A DNA stretch of 64,000 nt from Lutibacter oricola (lineage in GTDB: Bacteria; Bacteroidota; Bacteroidia; Flavobacteriales; Flavobacteriaceae). Of this stretch, positions 55,749-64,000 are shown in pieces. The notes below the pieces were generated by a model that saw only the letters and a list, made by a program, of their open reading frames with translations, searched no databases and was not told the DNA's origin. The stretch's first letter is position 1. Each line of letters starts with the position of its first letter. The stretch covers positions 1-64,000 of the forward strand of contig NZ_FNNJ01000013.1 of NCBI RefSeq assembly GCF_900106565.1, given 5' to 3'. Both the position numbers and the translations under genes were made by a program.

Positions 55749-56450
55749 TTATTGAACAATTAATTTTTTAGTTCCGATACCTTTTTTCGAGATAATATGT
55801 AGTAGGTAAAACCCGCTTTCTAAAAGAGATACATCTAATTTTTTTTCATAGAAATAATCATTAAATGTAAAACTCATAATTTCTCTACCATTAATATCTG
55901 AGATTGTAATTTTTTCTAGGCTAGTACCAGTCCCATTTTTTATATAAATAATATCTTTAATTGGATTTGGGTATATAGAAATTTCACTTAAAAAAGCTAG
56001 GTTAGTAGCTAGTACGCTGTCTTGAACATCACCAGTAAGTGTAGTTATTGAATTGTCTCCACCACAAGCAGCTCCTAAATTATCTACCCAAGTACCCATA
56101 TTTAAACTTGGCGGATTTGGGTAACTGTTTGATGTATTATAATATAAAATGGCAGTGTTGTAATTTGGGTTAGGAGAAGGATTATTGTCTAATTGAATTT
56201 CCCATCTATTATTTTCTATACTCCAAATCATTCTTAGTTCACAAAATCCAGAAGTACAAGGTTGATCGAATGTTAAGGGAAGTGTTTCAAAGGTGTTTCT
56301 AATTATTCCTTGGTCGTAAGTTGTACTTGTTTGTACAAGTGTGTAATCTTGATCGCTTAAAGCGCTAGAGCATCCTTGAAGTGTAATTTGACTGTTTAAA
56401 ATAAATGTAGAAAATAATATAATAAACAAGAGTATTGGGGCCTTTTTCAT
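55749..56450 (-). CDS. Secreted protein with T9SS type A sorting domain
   Basis: 233 residues: signal peptide (1-20, LNSQ), an N-terminal beta domain (about 22-140) that resembles a small binding domain with paired cysteines (CSSALSDQDY, CTSGFCELRMIW), and a C-terminal type A sorting tail (about 158-233: IYPNPIKDIIYI, ITISDINGREI, SGFYLLHII, KKLIVQ). It should be exported by the T9SS and anchored or released. The cargo domain has no name I can give. Confidence 0.8.
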   Translation of the reverse strand: MKKAPILLFIILFSTFILNSQITLQGCSSALSDQDYTLVQTSTTYDQGIIRNTFETLPLTFDQPCTSGFCELRMIWSIENNRWEIQLDNNPSPNPNYNTAILYYNTSNSYPNPPSLNMGTWVDNLGAACGGDNSITTLTGDVQDSVLATNLAFLSEISIYPNPIKDIIYIKNGTGTSLEKITISDINGREIMSFTFNDYFYEKKLDVSLLESGFYLLHIISKKGIGTKKLIVQ

Positions 56451-56492
56451 TAGGGTTTAATTTGAGGTTAGCTAATTTTATAATGTAAAGGT

Positions 56493-56525
56493 AAAAAAAA
56501 GCCGCACATTGTGCGGCTTTTTTTT
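56493..56525 (-). terminator. Intrinsic terminator of barrel-protein gene
   Basis: AAAAAAAAGCCGCAC / GTGCGGCTTTTTTTT with loop ATT, just after the minus-strand stop at 56545. Confidence 0.9.
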
Positions 56526-56544
56526 ATGTTTTATAAGTATGTAA

Positions 56545-57432
56545 TTATTCGCCTTTTTTACCAAAAGTATAAGTAATACCAAAGTTAATTCCAAAAGAAG
56601 AATAAGGTACAGTTTCAGATAATGTTTTAGAAGGATCTGTATTTGATGTACTTAATTCATCTTCATAAGTTGTTTTTGTAGGAGCGTAAAGAGTTCCATA
56701 TACAGGGTGGTTTAAAGGAGCATCTCCTAAATTCCATGTTGCTGCAGGAATTCCAGGATGTCCAGCACCTAAAGCATTAGCAGGTACTGCAGGAGCGTTA
56801 ATAGTTAACTCAGTAAATTCAGAGTTGTCTCTAGTAACGTTTATTCCTAAATATTCTAATTCAGCAAATAAATGAAAATTATCGTTTAATTTAAATTTAT
56901 GTCCTAAAGCAGCGATAAAACCTAATGGAGGTCTACCGTGAAAATCTAATTTTCCTTCAGTAACAATAGGTCCAAAAGGAGTTGCGTTTTCTCTAGTAAG
57001 TTCAGCGCCAGTTCTACCACCTAATTTAGTAATAGCACCAAATCTACCATATACTTTTTCGTTAAAATTATATACTAATGAAGCTGAAAGTCCAAAAGCT
57101 CTACCGTATGCTTTCGCATCAGTTACTTCTGTAATTACTCCTTCTTCCATAAGGTAACTATCCCTTACTTGGTCAGATCCGTGTAAGTATGCAAAAGCTA
57201 ATTCTACACCAAATGTGTCGTTAAAAAAATATCCTCCTTTTAATTGAGTGTTAAGCCCTTCACCAAAACTTCCGTAATGGTTTTTTGCTTCAGTTCTGTC
57301 TGCATTTAATTCTTGCCCCATTAATACACCTGCGCTTGGTATAGCGTAACCACCACTGGCACTTACATAAAATTGAGCTGAAATACTTGTTGTAACAATA
57401 AGAGCGATTGCTAGTAATAATTGATTTTTCAT
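56545..57432 (-). CDS. Outer-membrane beta-barrel protein
   Basis: 295 residues with signal peptide (1-19, ISAQ). The mature part has alternating hydrophobic strands typical of an OMP_b-brl porin-like barrel: FYVSASGGYAIP, GVELAFAYLHGSD, FGLSASLVYNF, HLFAELEYLGINV and GINFGITYTFGKK near the end. A long loop rich in Ala/Gly/Pro spans about residues 215-250. Function unknown; transport or adhesion are both possible. Confidence 0.8.
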   Translation of the reverse strand: MKNQLLLAIALIVTTSISAQFYVSASGGYAIPSAGVLMGQELNADRTEAKNHYGSFGEGLNTQLKGGYFFNDTFGVELAFAYLHGSDQVRDSYLMEEGVITEVTDAKAYGRAFGLSASLVYNFNEKVYGRFGAITKLGGRTGAELTRENATPFGPIVTEGKLDFHGRPPLGFIAALGHKFKLNDNFHLFAELEYLGINVTRDNSEFTELTINAPAVPANALGAGHPGIPAATWNLGDAPLNHPVYGTLYAPTKTTYEDELSTSNTDPSKTLSETVPYSSFGINFGITYTFGKKGE

Positions 57433-57565
57433 ATTTATTTAATGTTTATTTTTAGTTAACTGCTAATATAGTTTTCTCATTAAAATTTTCAAATGATAAT
57501 TGTTATATTGTTAAAAATGCTAAAATATTGTCAAAAAAATAAAAAAGAACCGTAAAAAATGATAA

Positions 57566-57901
57566 TTATATGTTAATGTCTACTCTTTTTTTGGTGTTTC
57601 CTACATATAATTCATTGTTAGAAATAATAACTGGGCGTTTTAAAAAAGTATATTCATCTAAAATTAGCTGTTTGTAGTCTTTTTCAATCAAATTTTGATT
57701 TTTTAAATCCATTTGCTTGTATTTTTTTGCTCTTCGACTAAAAAGCACTTCATAACTATTTGTTAACGCATATAATTCTTCTAATTGAGCTACAGTTATT
57801 GGTTCAGTTTTTATTTCTTGAAGAATAAATTCTGAAGTGTCCATTTCTTTTAGAATTCTTCTGCAAGTATCACAAGTTTTTAAATAATAGATTTTTTTCA
57901 T
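57566..57901 (-). CDS. ArsC/Spx-family protein
   Basis: 111 residues from ATG 57901 (MKKIYYLKTCDTCRRIL); an in-frame ATG at 57922 adds seven residues. The thioredoxin-like fold of ArsC/Spx is indicated by the N-terminal CDTCRR motif, a central DLKNQN-type segment and FLKRPVIISNNELYVG near the end. It could be a glutaredoxin-dependent arsenate reductase or a Spx-like RNA-polymerase-binding regulator; no arsenic genes are nearby. Confidence 0.82.
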   Translation of the reverse strand: MKKIYYLKTCDTCRRILKEMDTSEFILQEIKTEPITVAQLEELYALTNSYEVLFSRRAKKYKQMDLKNQNLIEKDYKQLILDEYTFLKRPVIISNNELYVGNTKKRVDINI

Positions 57902-57953
57902 TGTTATTGTTGGTTTTATCAAGATAAAAAGTAAAAATACAGTGTTTTTATTT

Positions 57954-57961
57954 TAAATTTG
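57954..57961 (+). promoter_or_regulatory. Candidate -7 box of DinB-like gene
   Basis: TAAATTTG matches TAnnTTTG, 26 bp before the ATG at 57988. Confidence 0.45.
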
Positions 57962-57987
57962 AACCGAATAACTAAAACTTATAAATA

Positions 57988-58443
57988 ATGACTGAAGAAT
58001 TTGATATTTTAAATAAATCTAGAGCTTTAACACTTAAGGTTATAAATGGTTTAACAATAGAGCAGTTAAATACTATACCTAAAGGATTTAATAATAGTAT
58101 TGCTTGGAATATTGCTCACGTTGTGGTTACGCAGCAATTATTATGTTATAAGTTTTCTGGCTTAGATTGTTTAGTTTCAGATGAAATGATTGAGAATTTT
58201 AAAAAAGGAACGAAGCCTAGCTATTCAATTTCAACAGAAGAATTTGAAAAAATAAAAGAGCAGTTTGTTAGTTTGCCTGTAAAAATGGAGGAAGATTTTA
58301 ATAACGGCATTTTTAAAAATTATAATGAATATACGACCAGCGTAAATGTAACTTTAGATGGAATTAGTAGAGCTGTAAAGTTTAATAATTTTCATGAAGG
58401 AATTCATTTAGGTATTATTTTACAGCTTAAAAAGTTGGTGTAA
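57988..58443 (+). CDS. DinB-like metal-dependent four-helix protein
   Basis: 151 residues, all-helical. Histidine-containing positions of the DinB/YfiT fold are visible: IAWNIAHVVVTQQ (residues ~36-48) and a terminal NNFHEGIHLGIILQLKKLV. Family members bind a divalent metal and often act in thiol-linked detoxification; the substrate here is unknown. Monocistronic. Confidence 0.85.
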   Translation: MTEEFDILNKSRALTLKVINGLTIEQLNTIPKGFNNSIAWNIAHVVVTQQLLCYKFSGLDCLVSDEMIENFKKGTKPSYSISTEEFEKIKEQFVSLPVKMEEDFNNGIFKNYNEYTTSVNVTLDGISRAVKFNNFHEGIHLGIILQLKKLV

Positions 58444-58470
58444 GTTACTTATTTGTTAAGTAGTTGTGCA

Positions 58471-58501
58471 ACAATGCGTATAATTCATTGCTACGCTTTG
58501 T
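58471..58501. repeat. Imperfect inverted repeat downstream of DinB-like gene
   Basis: ACAATGCGTA (58471-58480) and TACGCTTTGT (58492-58501) pair at nine of ten positions around an 11-nt loop. No T-tract follows. The rest of the gap (58444-58714) holds no gene that I can support. Confidence 0.5.
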
Positions 58502-58714
58502 AGTTGTCTTACAATCTCTCTGTATTTTTAAACTTAATTTCCAGTACGATAATCCTTATTAGGTTTGTAGCAACGAAATAATAACTCTAAACCGTTAAAT
58601 TGGCTTTGTTAGAGTGTAAATGAATGTTTATAATACTTCAGAAAAAGATTAAGATAATTAGAAAGGAATAATTACGGAATAAAAAATATTTCTGAATTTT
58701 ATTCTATTAATCTA

Positions 58715-59509
58715 CTAATTTAAATAGTAAACATAGCCAACATGTAGCCAAACTAACCAATCGTTATATTTGTTAGAAGGTTCGTTTTTAGAGTTTAAAC
58801 CATCAATATTATTGGAGAAAAAGTATTGCCAACGAGATTCTATTAAAATATCTGAATAATCTCCTAGTTTTCTTCTGGTTCCAATACCTAAAGTTGCAGA
58901 ACCTGTTATGCTTGGATCTATATTAATTTCTCCTGGACCTCTCCATTTTTCATAGATTAAATTAATGTCGCTTTCCCAGTCTCCCATATCTGATCGCAAT
59001 GCAGGATTGTAAAAATCAACCATAAAACCAGCACTTAAATAAGGAGACCATTTTAAATCCATACGTCTAGATCCAAAATCTACAATATCTACAATATGAA
59101 ATTCTAATTGTGCACCTAAATTTATTAAATAAGTAGAGCCATGCATTGCTCGAAGTTTATCTGCTTCTAAAGAAGTTTGACTTTCGTGTACATATTTACC
59201 AAAATGATCTAATTTGGCAGACATGTATGATAATTCTCCTCTTAATCTAAAATGTTCAGCAAAATAACTTGTTCTTTGATTCCAGCGGTATCTATAATCG
59301 GTAAAGTTTAAATAGTAAATTAATCCTATACCAGAACCAACATTACCACCAACATTACTTGTAAAATGATCTCTTTGTCCATAATCGGTTGTAAAGGATG
59401 CTGCACCAGAAATTATTCCAATTTCATGACTATTATAATCTTGGGCGTTTATTGCTAAATGAAGTAAACAAATTAAAATAGGGGTAAATATTTTAATATT
59501 TTTTTTCAA
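58715..59509 (-). CDS. Predicted outer-membrane beta-barrel protein
   Basis: 264 residues with a signal peptide (1-22, INAQ). The mature part begins YNSHEIGIISGAASFTTDYG and contains barrel-like strands (GIGLIYYLNFTDYRY, LRGELSYMSAKLDHFG, LKWSPYLSAGFMVDF, ILIESRWQYFF) ending WLHVGYVYYLN. It resembles a flavobacterial family that I recall as THC0290_0291, function unknown. Its -7-like box is at 59561-59568. Confidence 0.75.
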   Translation of the reverse strand: MKKNIKIFTPILICLLHLAINAQDYNSHEIGIISGAASFTTDYGQRDHFTSNVGGNVGSGIGLIYYLNFTDYRYRWNQRTSYFAEHFRLRGELSYMSAKLDHFGKYVHESQTSLEADKLRAMHGSTYLINLGAQLEFHIVDIVDFGSRRMDLKWSPYLSAGFMVDFYNPALRSDMGDWESDINLIYEKWRGPGEINIDPSITGSATLGIGTRRKLGDYSDILIESRWQYFFSNNIDGLNSKNEPSNKYNDWLVWLHVGYVYYLN

Positions 59510-59560
59510 AATGGGGGTTTTAATGTCAAATGTATGAAATTCTAAATAAATTTATACATT

Positions 59561-59568
59561 CAAAGGTA
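59561..59568 (-). promoter_or_regulatory. Candidate -7 box of barrel-protein gene
   Basis: The minus strand reads TACCTTTG 51 bp before the ATG at 59509. It lies just before the stop codon end of the upstream gene (59572). Confidence 0.45.
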
Positions 59569-59571
59569 AAA

Positions 59572-61167
59572 TTAATGTAATAAAAATGTTTCGTCTAATT
59601 CCCAGTTGGCTCTAAGTTTCAATGGTTTATTTAAATAAATTACTTTTTCGGGTAGTATTTTATCTAAGAAAATTCCAGTATCCCAAACTCCGTTATTATT
59701 TTTATCTAAGGTTATTTTAACAAAATAAGTGTCTGGTTTTAAAAGTTTGAAACTGATTTTTTTTGGTTTGTCAGATTTTGTTATTCTTATGGTTTCTTCT
59801 TTAGAATTCAATAACTCAATAATTAAACCTTTAGAATAGTTGCCTGTAAATGTTAGATTTAAAGTGCTATAATCTTCAATGTTTTTAGTGCTAAAATCAT
59901 ATTCTAAAGAATCTGTTGAAACTCCATAAATGTCCCTGATTGCTTCTGGAAGTAACTCTAATTTGTATCTAGATTCATATTCTTTTTCAAAACCTAAATA
60001 TAACTTCAACTTATCTTTAGATAAAAACGCATTGTATTTAACTACAGAAGAATCTTTTTGATTTTTTAGAGAAATGTATGCTTTGTTAAACTCAACAATT
60101 GGCGTATTACTATTTAAAGCAAAAGTATCAATTAAGTGAAGTGTGCTTTGTGAATTGTTGATTTTTAAAGAGTCAATTTTTTTGGTTCTTGTTCTTGCTG
60201 TTAAATAATCTAAATAAGTTCCTTTTGAAATTTCAAAATTTAAAGAGTCTGTTTTAAAAGGCGAATACCAAAAATGAACAGTATCTTTTTCTTTATCAAA
60301 AATTATTTGAGATTTAAAATTCTCAGGTGTTTCAGTTAGTAGCTTAATATTTAAGTTTTCGGCGTTTCCTTCGTAGCCAAATATTAAATGTCCTTTGTTT
60401 GCTTCTTTAGGTTTTATAACTCTTAATTCAGGAACTTCTTTAAATAATGTAAAATTATAAATACTATCTGTTGGTAATGTTATTGTGTCTTTTACAAATC
60501 CAATTTTATCTGTTCTTGGGTTATAAATTTTATTACCATTTACATCTTTTAAAGCAATTAATAAATATTTACCTTCTTTTATGTTTGTTAGGTTATAAAG
60601 TGTAGAATCTAAGGTGTTGGCGACATAGCTTGGTTTTTCTTTATAAATAATTGAATCTGTAAATTTCTCGTTGTACTCATATAATAAAACATCTATCTCT
60701 TTGGCAGATTCTTTAATTAACGGATCAGTAACCTCTCCAGAAACGTAAAGTGAATCTATAAATGTACCTGTAGAAAAAACATATTTAAAATTACCTAATT
60801 CATTACCTTCATTATTGTCTACAATACTGTTTCCAAAGTTGAAAGAATATGTGGTATTTGGAGCCAAAGTATCTTGTATGCTTATAGAAATAAATTTACT
60901 GGCAGTACCAACAGGTATAATTAATGGTTCGTTTTTTTGAGGAGGAGATATAACTAAATTCTTTTTTACATCTTCTAGTTTAACATATTCGTCGAATAGA
61001 ATTTTAATTTTTTTCGCTTTAAAATTAGTAGTTTCTAGTGGAGGTGTTGCTTTTATAAGTGAAGGAGGAATAGAATCCTTTAATCCACCTGTAGGTGATC
61101 CTCTTCTAGCACAATTTACAAGTGTACTCGAAATAGCTATTAGTAGAAAAAATTTAAAATACTTCAT
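59572..61167 (-). CDS. Big_5 (SbsA Ig-like) domain lipoprotein
   Basis: 531 residues with a lipobox ending at Cys19 (STLVNC). The N-terminal Ig-like Big_5 domain is clear: PTGGLKDSIPPSLIKATPP, FDEYVKLEDVKKNLVISPP, DTLAPNTTYSFNFGNSIVDNNEGN. Several further beta domains follow, including a carboxypeptidase-regulatory-like segment (KYLLIALKDVNGNKIYNP) and a terminal one (NTYFVKITLDKNNNGVWDTG type). It is a conserved Bacteroidota envelope lipoprotein of unknown function. It is 63 bp upstream of the barrel-protein gene. Confidence 0.87.
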   Translation of the reverse strand: MKYFKFFLLIAISSTLVNCARRGSPTGGLKDSIPPSLIKATPPLETTNFKAKKIKILFDEYVKLEDVKKNLVISPPQKNEPLIIPVGTASKFISISIQDTLAPNTTYSFNFGNSIVDNNEGNELGNFKYVFSTGTFIDSLYVSGEVTDPLIKESAKEIDVLLYEYNEKFTDSIIYKEKPSYVANTLDSTLYNLTNIKEGKYLLIALKDVNGNKIYNPRTDKIGFVKDTITLPTDSIYNFTLFKEVPELRVIKPKEANKGHLIFGYEGNAENLNIKLLTETPENFKSQIIFDKEKDTVHFWYSPFKTDSLNFEISKGTYLDYLTARTRTKKIDSLKINNSQSTLHLIDTFALNSNTPIVEFNKAYISLKNQKDSSVVKYNAFLSKDKLKLYLGFEKEYESRYKLELLPEAIRDIYGVSTDSLEYDFSTKNIEDYSTLNLTFTGNYSKGLIIELLNSKEETIRITKSDKPKKISFKLLKPDTYFVKITLDKNNNGVWDTGIFLDKILPEKVIYLNKPLKLRANWELDETFLLH

Positions 61168-61183
61168 ACATTAAAATTGACTG

Positions 61184-61191
61184 CAAAAATA
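61184..61191 (-). promoter_or_regulatory. Candidate -7 box of Big_5 lipoprotein gene
   Basis: The minus strand reads TATTTTTG followed by C, 16 bp before the ATG at 61167. Confidence 0.5.
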
Positions 61192-61239
61192 ACATTTAAT
61201 TTAATTAAATAACGAAGCAATTACCATTGTAGTCTATTT

Positions 61240-61926
61240 TTATTTGGTATAAGCAATACTAGCAATACTAATTTTTATGTTTTTAGATTTATTTAAAGCT
61301 AAATAACAGGCTTCCAGCGTTGCTCCGGTAGTAATTATATCATCAATTAATAGAATGTGTTTGTTTTCTAATGTTTCTGTGTTTTTTATTTTAAATATTT
61401 GTTCAACATTTTTCCATCTATCAAAACGGCTTTTTTTAGTTTGTGTTTTGGAATTTGTTACTCTAATTAAAAAATCTTCAAGATAGTTTATATCCAAATT
61501 TGCTGCAAGGCTTTTACCAAATGTGGTAACTTGATTATAACCACGTTTATTTTGTTTCTTTTTATGAAGCGGTACAGGAATAATAACATCAATATTTTTA
61601 AATCTATTACTTTCAATCATTTCATGAGCCAACCAATTACCAGTAAAGGTACCAACTTGTTGTTGTCCTTTGTATTTTAAATTATGAATTAATTGCTGAA
61701 TTTTACCTTCCTTCAAAAAATAAAATAGTGCTGTAGCTTGTACCAAAGGAATTCTTCCATAGAAAATTTTTTCTACAATGTTTGATGCTTCAAAAGTGAA
61801 ATTGGTTGTTGGTAAATCGTGTCTACAAGTTAGGCAAACAGTGTTTTCATTATCCGTTAACTGTTCGTTACAAGACAAACAGATATCCGGATAGAAAAGA
61901 TTAAACACATCTTTTAAGAATTTCAT
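61240..61926 (-). CDS. comF: ComF-family phosphoribosyltransferase-like protein
   Basis: 228 residues. An N-terminal zinc-ribbon (CLSCNEQL ... CLTCRHDL) is followed by ComF landmarks LKYKGQQQVG, IIPVPLHKKKQNKRGYNQ and the PRPP-type loop ILLIDDIITTGATLEAC. ComF proteins are needed for DNA uptake in competent bacteria, probably as DNA-processing or ATPase-linked factors; whether this organism is competent is unknown. Monocistronic. Confidence 0.92.
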   Translation of the reverse strand: MKFLKDVFNLFYPDICLSCNEQLTDNENTVCLTCRHDLPTTNFTFEASNIVEKIFYGRIPLVQATALFYFLKEGKIQQLIHNLKYKGQQQVGTFTGNWLAHEMIESNRFKNIDVIIPVPLHKKKQNKRGYNQVTTFGKSLAANLDINYLEDFLIRVTNSKTQTKKSRFDRWKNVEQIFKIKNTETLENKHILLIDDIITTGATLEACYLALNKSKNIKISIASIAYTK

Positions 61927-62123
61927 AACAATTTTTTTTAAAAATAGAATAATATGTTAGAAATGAACTTAAAAATAACAGTTTTTAAAAATAATGTTGT
62001 AATTTTAAGTTGTTTTTATAGCAAACTCCACTTAAATAAAATTTACCTCAAAATTTATTAGAATATAAATATAATTTAAAGTAATTATGTGCGTTAAATT
62101 TATAGAACTCAAATATTTAAAAA

Positions 62124-63008
62124 ATGGAAGAAAAAAAGTCATCAAGTAATAAGTCAATTATTATAATATTAGCGCTCTTGTTGCTAGGAGCTCTTGGTTA
62201 TACTTATTATACAAGTGGAGAACACAAAAAACTAACAGATCAAATTGAAGAAGAAAAAGTTGAAATTGAAGGTAACTTAGATTCTATGATTTTAAAATAT
62301 GAGGACGCTATTGCGCAAAAAACATCTATGTCTAACGAGCTTTCTATTGAAAGAGATAGAATAATAGCTTTAAGAGATTCTATAAAAGGGTTAAAATCTA
62401 GTAATTATAGTTTAATTAGAAGGTACAGACGTGAAATTGCTAAATTAGAGCAGGCCAATAAAAAATTATTTATGGCTAATGATTCTTTAACTTCAGCAAA
62501 CGAATTGTTAACTATAGATTTGGATAGTGCCAATGTTAAAATTACTGAGCAAATTGCTAAGTACGATACTTTAACTATTCAAAATCAAGAATTAATTCAA
62601 AAAGTAGCTATAGGTTCTGTATTAAAAGTAAACAAAGCTAAAGTTATTTCTATGAGAGAAAGAAATAATGGAAAACTTGTTGAAACTTCAAGGGCTAGAA
62701 ATACAGATGCGTTTAGAATTAACTTTACAATAGATAAAAACGAAATTACAACGCAAGGTACGCGTAATGTATATGTTCAAATTATAAATGCAAAAGGGCA
62801 AACAATAGCGCCAAAAGGAGAGTTAGTTTTAAGTGAAGAATTAGCTGTAAAGTATAGCGATAACACTACTGTAGATTATGTAAACGAAGCTATTGATGTA
62901 ATTTCTTTAGTAGAAGTTGATAGAGATGAAATTCAAAAAGGGCCGTATACTGTAAACATTTATGTAGAAAATAAATTTGCAGGAACTACCCAAATAATAC
63001 TCAAGTAA
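62124..63008 (+). CDS. Single-pass membrane protein with periplasmic coiled coil
   Basis: 294 residues. A short basic N-terminus precedes one transmembrane helix (about 11-27, IIIILALLLLGALGYTYYT), then a long coiled coil (about 33-165) and a C-terminal beta domain (about 172-294: LKVNKAKVISMRERNNG, AFRINFTIDKNE, PYTVNIYVENKFAGTTQIIL). It resembles a conserved flavobacterial hypothetical protein, sometimes mis-annotated as a chromosome-partitioning ATPase; no P-loop is present. A terminator follows. Confidence 0.7.
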   Translation: MEEKKSSSNKSIIIILALLLLGALGYTYYTSGEHKKLTDQIEEEKVEIEGNLDSMILKYEDAIAQKTSMSNELSIERDRIIALRDSIKGLKSSNYSLIRRYRREIAKLEQANKKLFMANDSLTSANELLTIDLDSANVKITEQIAKYDTLTIQNQELIQKVAIGSVLKVNKAKVISMRERNNGKLVETSRARNTDAFRINFTIDKNEITTQGTRNVYVQIINAKGQTIAPKGELVLSEELAVKYSDNTTVDYVNEAIDVISLVEVDRDEIQKGPYTVNIYVENKFAGTTQIILK

Positions 63009-63052
63009 TTAAGTAAACTCCAGTTTAAACTTAATTTAATGTTTGAAAATGG

Positions 63053-63085
63053 TGGAAATAGTTTAGGCTATTTCCACTTTTTTGT
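63053..63085 (+). terminator. Intrinsic terminator before glyS
   Basis: GTGGAAATAG / CTATTTCCAC with a 6-nt loop and a T-tract, ending about 35 bp before the glyS ATG. The TTG -33 element of glyS lies within the T-tract. Confidence 0.92.
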
Positions 63086-63115
63086 TTTATAGTAATAAAA
63101 GCTTTCTTATTTTTG
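63082..63115 (+). promoter_or_regulatory. Candidate promoter of glyS, -7 box abutting the ATG
   Basis: TTG at 63082-63084, a 23-bp spacer, and TATTTTTG at 63108-63115. The ATG is at 63120, 5 bp after the -7 box, so the predicted transcript is leaderless or nearly so. Confidence 0.6.
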
Positions 63116-63119
63116 CACA

Positions 63120-64000
63120 ATGGCAAATCAAGAAGATAAATTTAAAAAGGTAGTTTCACACGCAAAAGAGTACGGTTATGTATTTCAATCTAGTGAAATT
63201 TACGATGGTTTGAGTGCAGTATATGACTATGCTCAAAATGGTGTTGAGTTAAAGAAAAACATTAGAGATTACTGGTGGAAAGCAATGGTGCAAATGCACG
63301 ATAATATTGTTGGTTTAGATGCTGCAATATTTATGCATCCAACAACTTGGAAAGCTTCTGGCCATGTAGATGCTTTTAGTGACCCTTTAATTGATAACAA
63401 AGATTCTAAAAAAAGATATAGAGCCGATGTTTTAATTGAAGACTATGTTGGTAAATTAGATGCAAAAATTGAAAAAGAAGTTAAAAAAGCGGCAAAACGT
63501 TTTGGAGATTCTTTTGATAAAGCTCAATTTTTAGAAACAAATCCTAGAGTTTTAGGATATAAAGAAAAAGGTGATGCTATTTTACAACGTATGGGTCAAT
63601 CTTTAGAAAAAGAAGATTTGGCAGATGTAAAAGCATTAATTGAAGAATTAGGAATTGGTTGTCCACTTTCAGGTTCAAAAAACTGGACAGATGTTAAGCA
63701 ATTTAACTTAATGTTTGGTACTAAATTAGGTGCATCTGCAGATACTGCAATGGATTTATATTTACGTCCAGAAACTGCTCAAGGTATATTTGTAAACTTT
63801 TTAAATGTTCAAAAATCTGGTAGAATGAAAATTCCTTTTGGAATTGCACAAACAGGTAAAGCATTTAGAAACGAGATTGTAGCACGTCAGTTTATTTTCC
63901 GTATGCGTGAATTTGAACAAATGGAAATGCAATTTTTTGTGCGTCCTGGAACTCAAAAAGAATGGTACGAGCAATGGAAAGAAACTCGTTTAAAATGGCA
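63120..64000 (+). CDS. glyS: Glycyl-tRNA synthetase, N-terminal part (3' cut by window)
   Basis: The frame runs from ATG 63120 (MANQEDKFKKVVSHAKEYGY) to the window end, about 293 codons. It is the alpha2-type class II GlyRS: FQSSEIYDGLSAVYDY at the start, FMHPTTWKASGHVDAFSDP, motif-1-type LRPETAQGIFVNF and GIAQTGKAFRNEI, then motif 2 RMREFEQMEMQFF. It charges tRNA-Gly. The 5' end has a terminator and a -7 box immediately before the ATG. Confidence 0.95.
   Translation, partial: MANQEDKFKKVVSHAKEYGYVFQSSEIYDGLSAVYDYAQNGVELKKNIRDYWWKAMVQMHDNIVGLDAAIFMHPTTWKASGHVDAFSDPLIDNKDSKKRYRADVLIEDYVGKLDAKIEKEVKKAAKRFGDSFDKAQFLETNPRVLGYKEKGDAILQRMGQSLEKEDLADVKALIEELGIGCPLSGSKNWTDVKQFNLMFGTKLGASADTAMDLYLRPETAQGIFVNFLNVQKSGRMKIPFGIAQTGKAFRNEIVARQFIFRMREFEQMEMQFFVRPGTQKEWYEQWKETRLKW

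Overview
The window is strongly AT-rich chromosomal DNA of a member of the Bacteroidota, most likely Flavobacteriaceae. The support is internal: type IX secretion (T9SS) sorting domains of both kinds (gliding-motility-type C-terminus at the left edge; type A tails at 31.1-31.3 kb and 55.75 kb), a PorP/SprF protein, a TonB-dependent receptor with a carboxypeptidase-regulatory-like N-terminus, a single-cytochrome succinate dehydrogenase, and many TAnnTTTG -7 boxes of the Bacteroidota sigma factor placed shortly before start codons. The genus cannot be fixed from this window. I saw no rRNA, tRNA, CRISPR array, insertion sequence or prophage.

Layout. 0-4.4 kb: end of a repeat-rich T9SS adhesin, its PorP/SprF partner and an OmpA-family protein with two OmpA domains. 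4.7-8.6 kb (minus): sufABCD iron-sulfur assembly operon. 8.7-13.3 kb: thiL; a minus-strand cluster (YiiX-like lipoprotein, alpha/beta hydrolase, stand-alone ACT-type protein); and divergent aspartate kinase. 13.4-16.6 kb: membrane-tethered TPR-AraC regulator and an M24 aminopeptidase. 16.8-22.5 kb: ChaN-like haem-binding protein, a large sortilin-type propeller, and two poorly known envelope proteins. 22.7-26.1 kb: sdhCAB. 26.2-28.2 kb: omega-amidase-type nitrilase, PlsC acyltransferase and a four-helix membrane protein. 28.4-31.3 kb: secreted endonuclease I with thrombospondin-3 repeats. 31.7-35.9 kb: TonB-dependent receptor plus a lipoprotein built of about five repeats. 36.1-41.7 kb (minus): pgi, M23 peptidase, DUF3108 protein, nfu-type protein, Mrp/ApbC, alkyltransferase-like protein and trmB. 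42.4-44.9 kb: DUF6341-like, DUF6427-like, upp and a BON-LysM protein.

45-50 kb: yicC-gmk-nadD, M23 peptidase, GH3-family enzyme and a MOSC protein on the plus strand; then mscL, alr and tdk on the minus strand. 52.4-55.7 kb: a tightly packed four-gene plus-strand set (Glu-rich protein, PD-(D/E)xK-like protein, D12-class adenine methyltransferase, glycosyltransferase) that looks like an undescribed restriction-modification-like locus. 55.7-63.0 kb: T9SS cargo, two predicted barrel proteins, an ArsC/Spx-like protein, DinB, a Big_5-type lipoprotein, ComF and a coiled-coil membrane protein. The window ends inside glyS.

Most of the region is housekeeping plus envelope biology. The parts I consider least explained are the restriction-modification-like locus, the repeat lipoprotein paired with the TonB receptor, the stand-alone ACT protein opposite aspartate kinase, and the dispersed palindromic elements, one of which has become part of a coding sequence.
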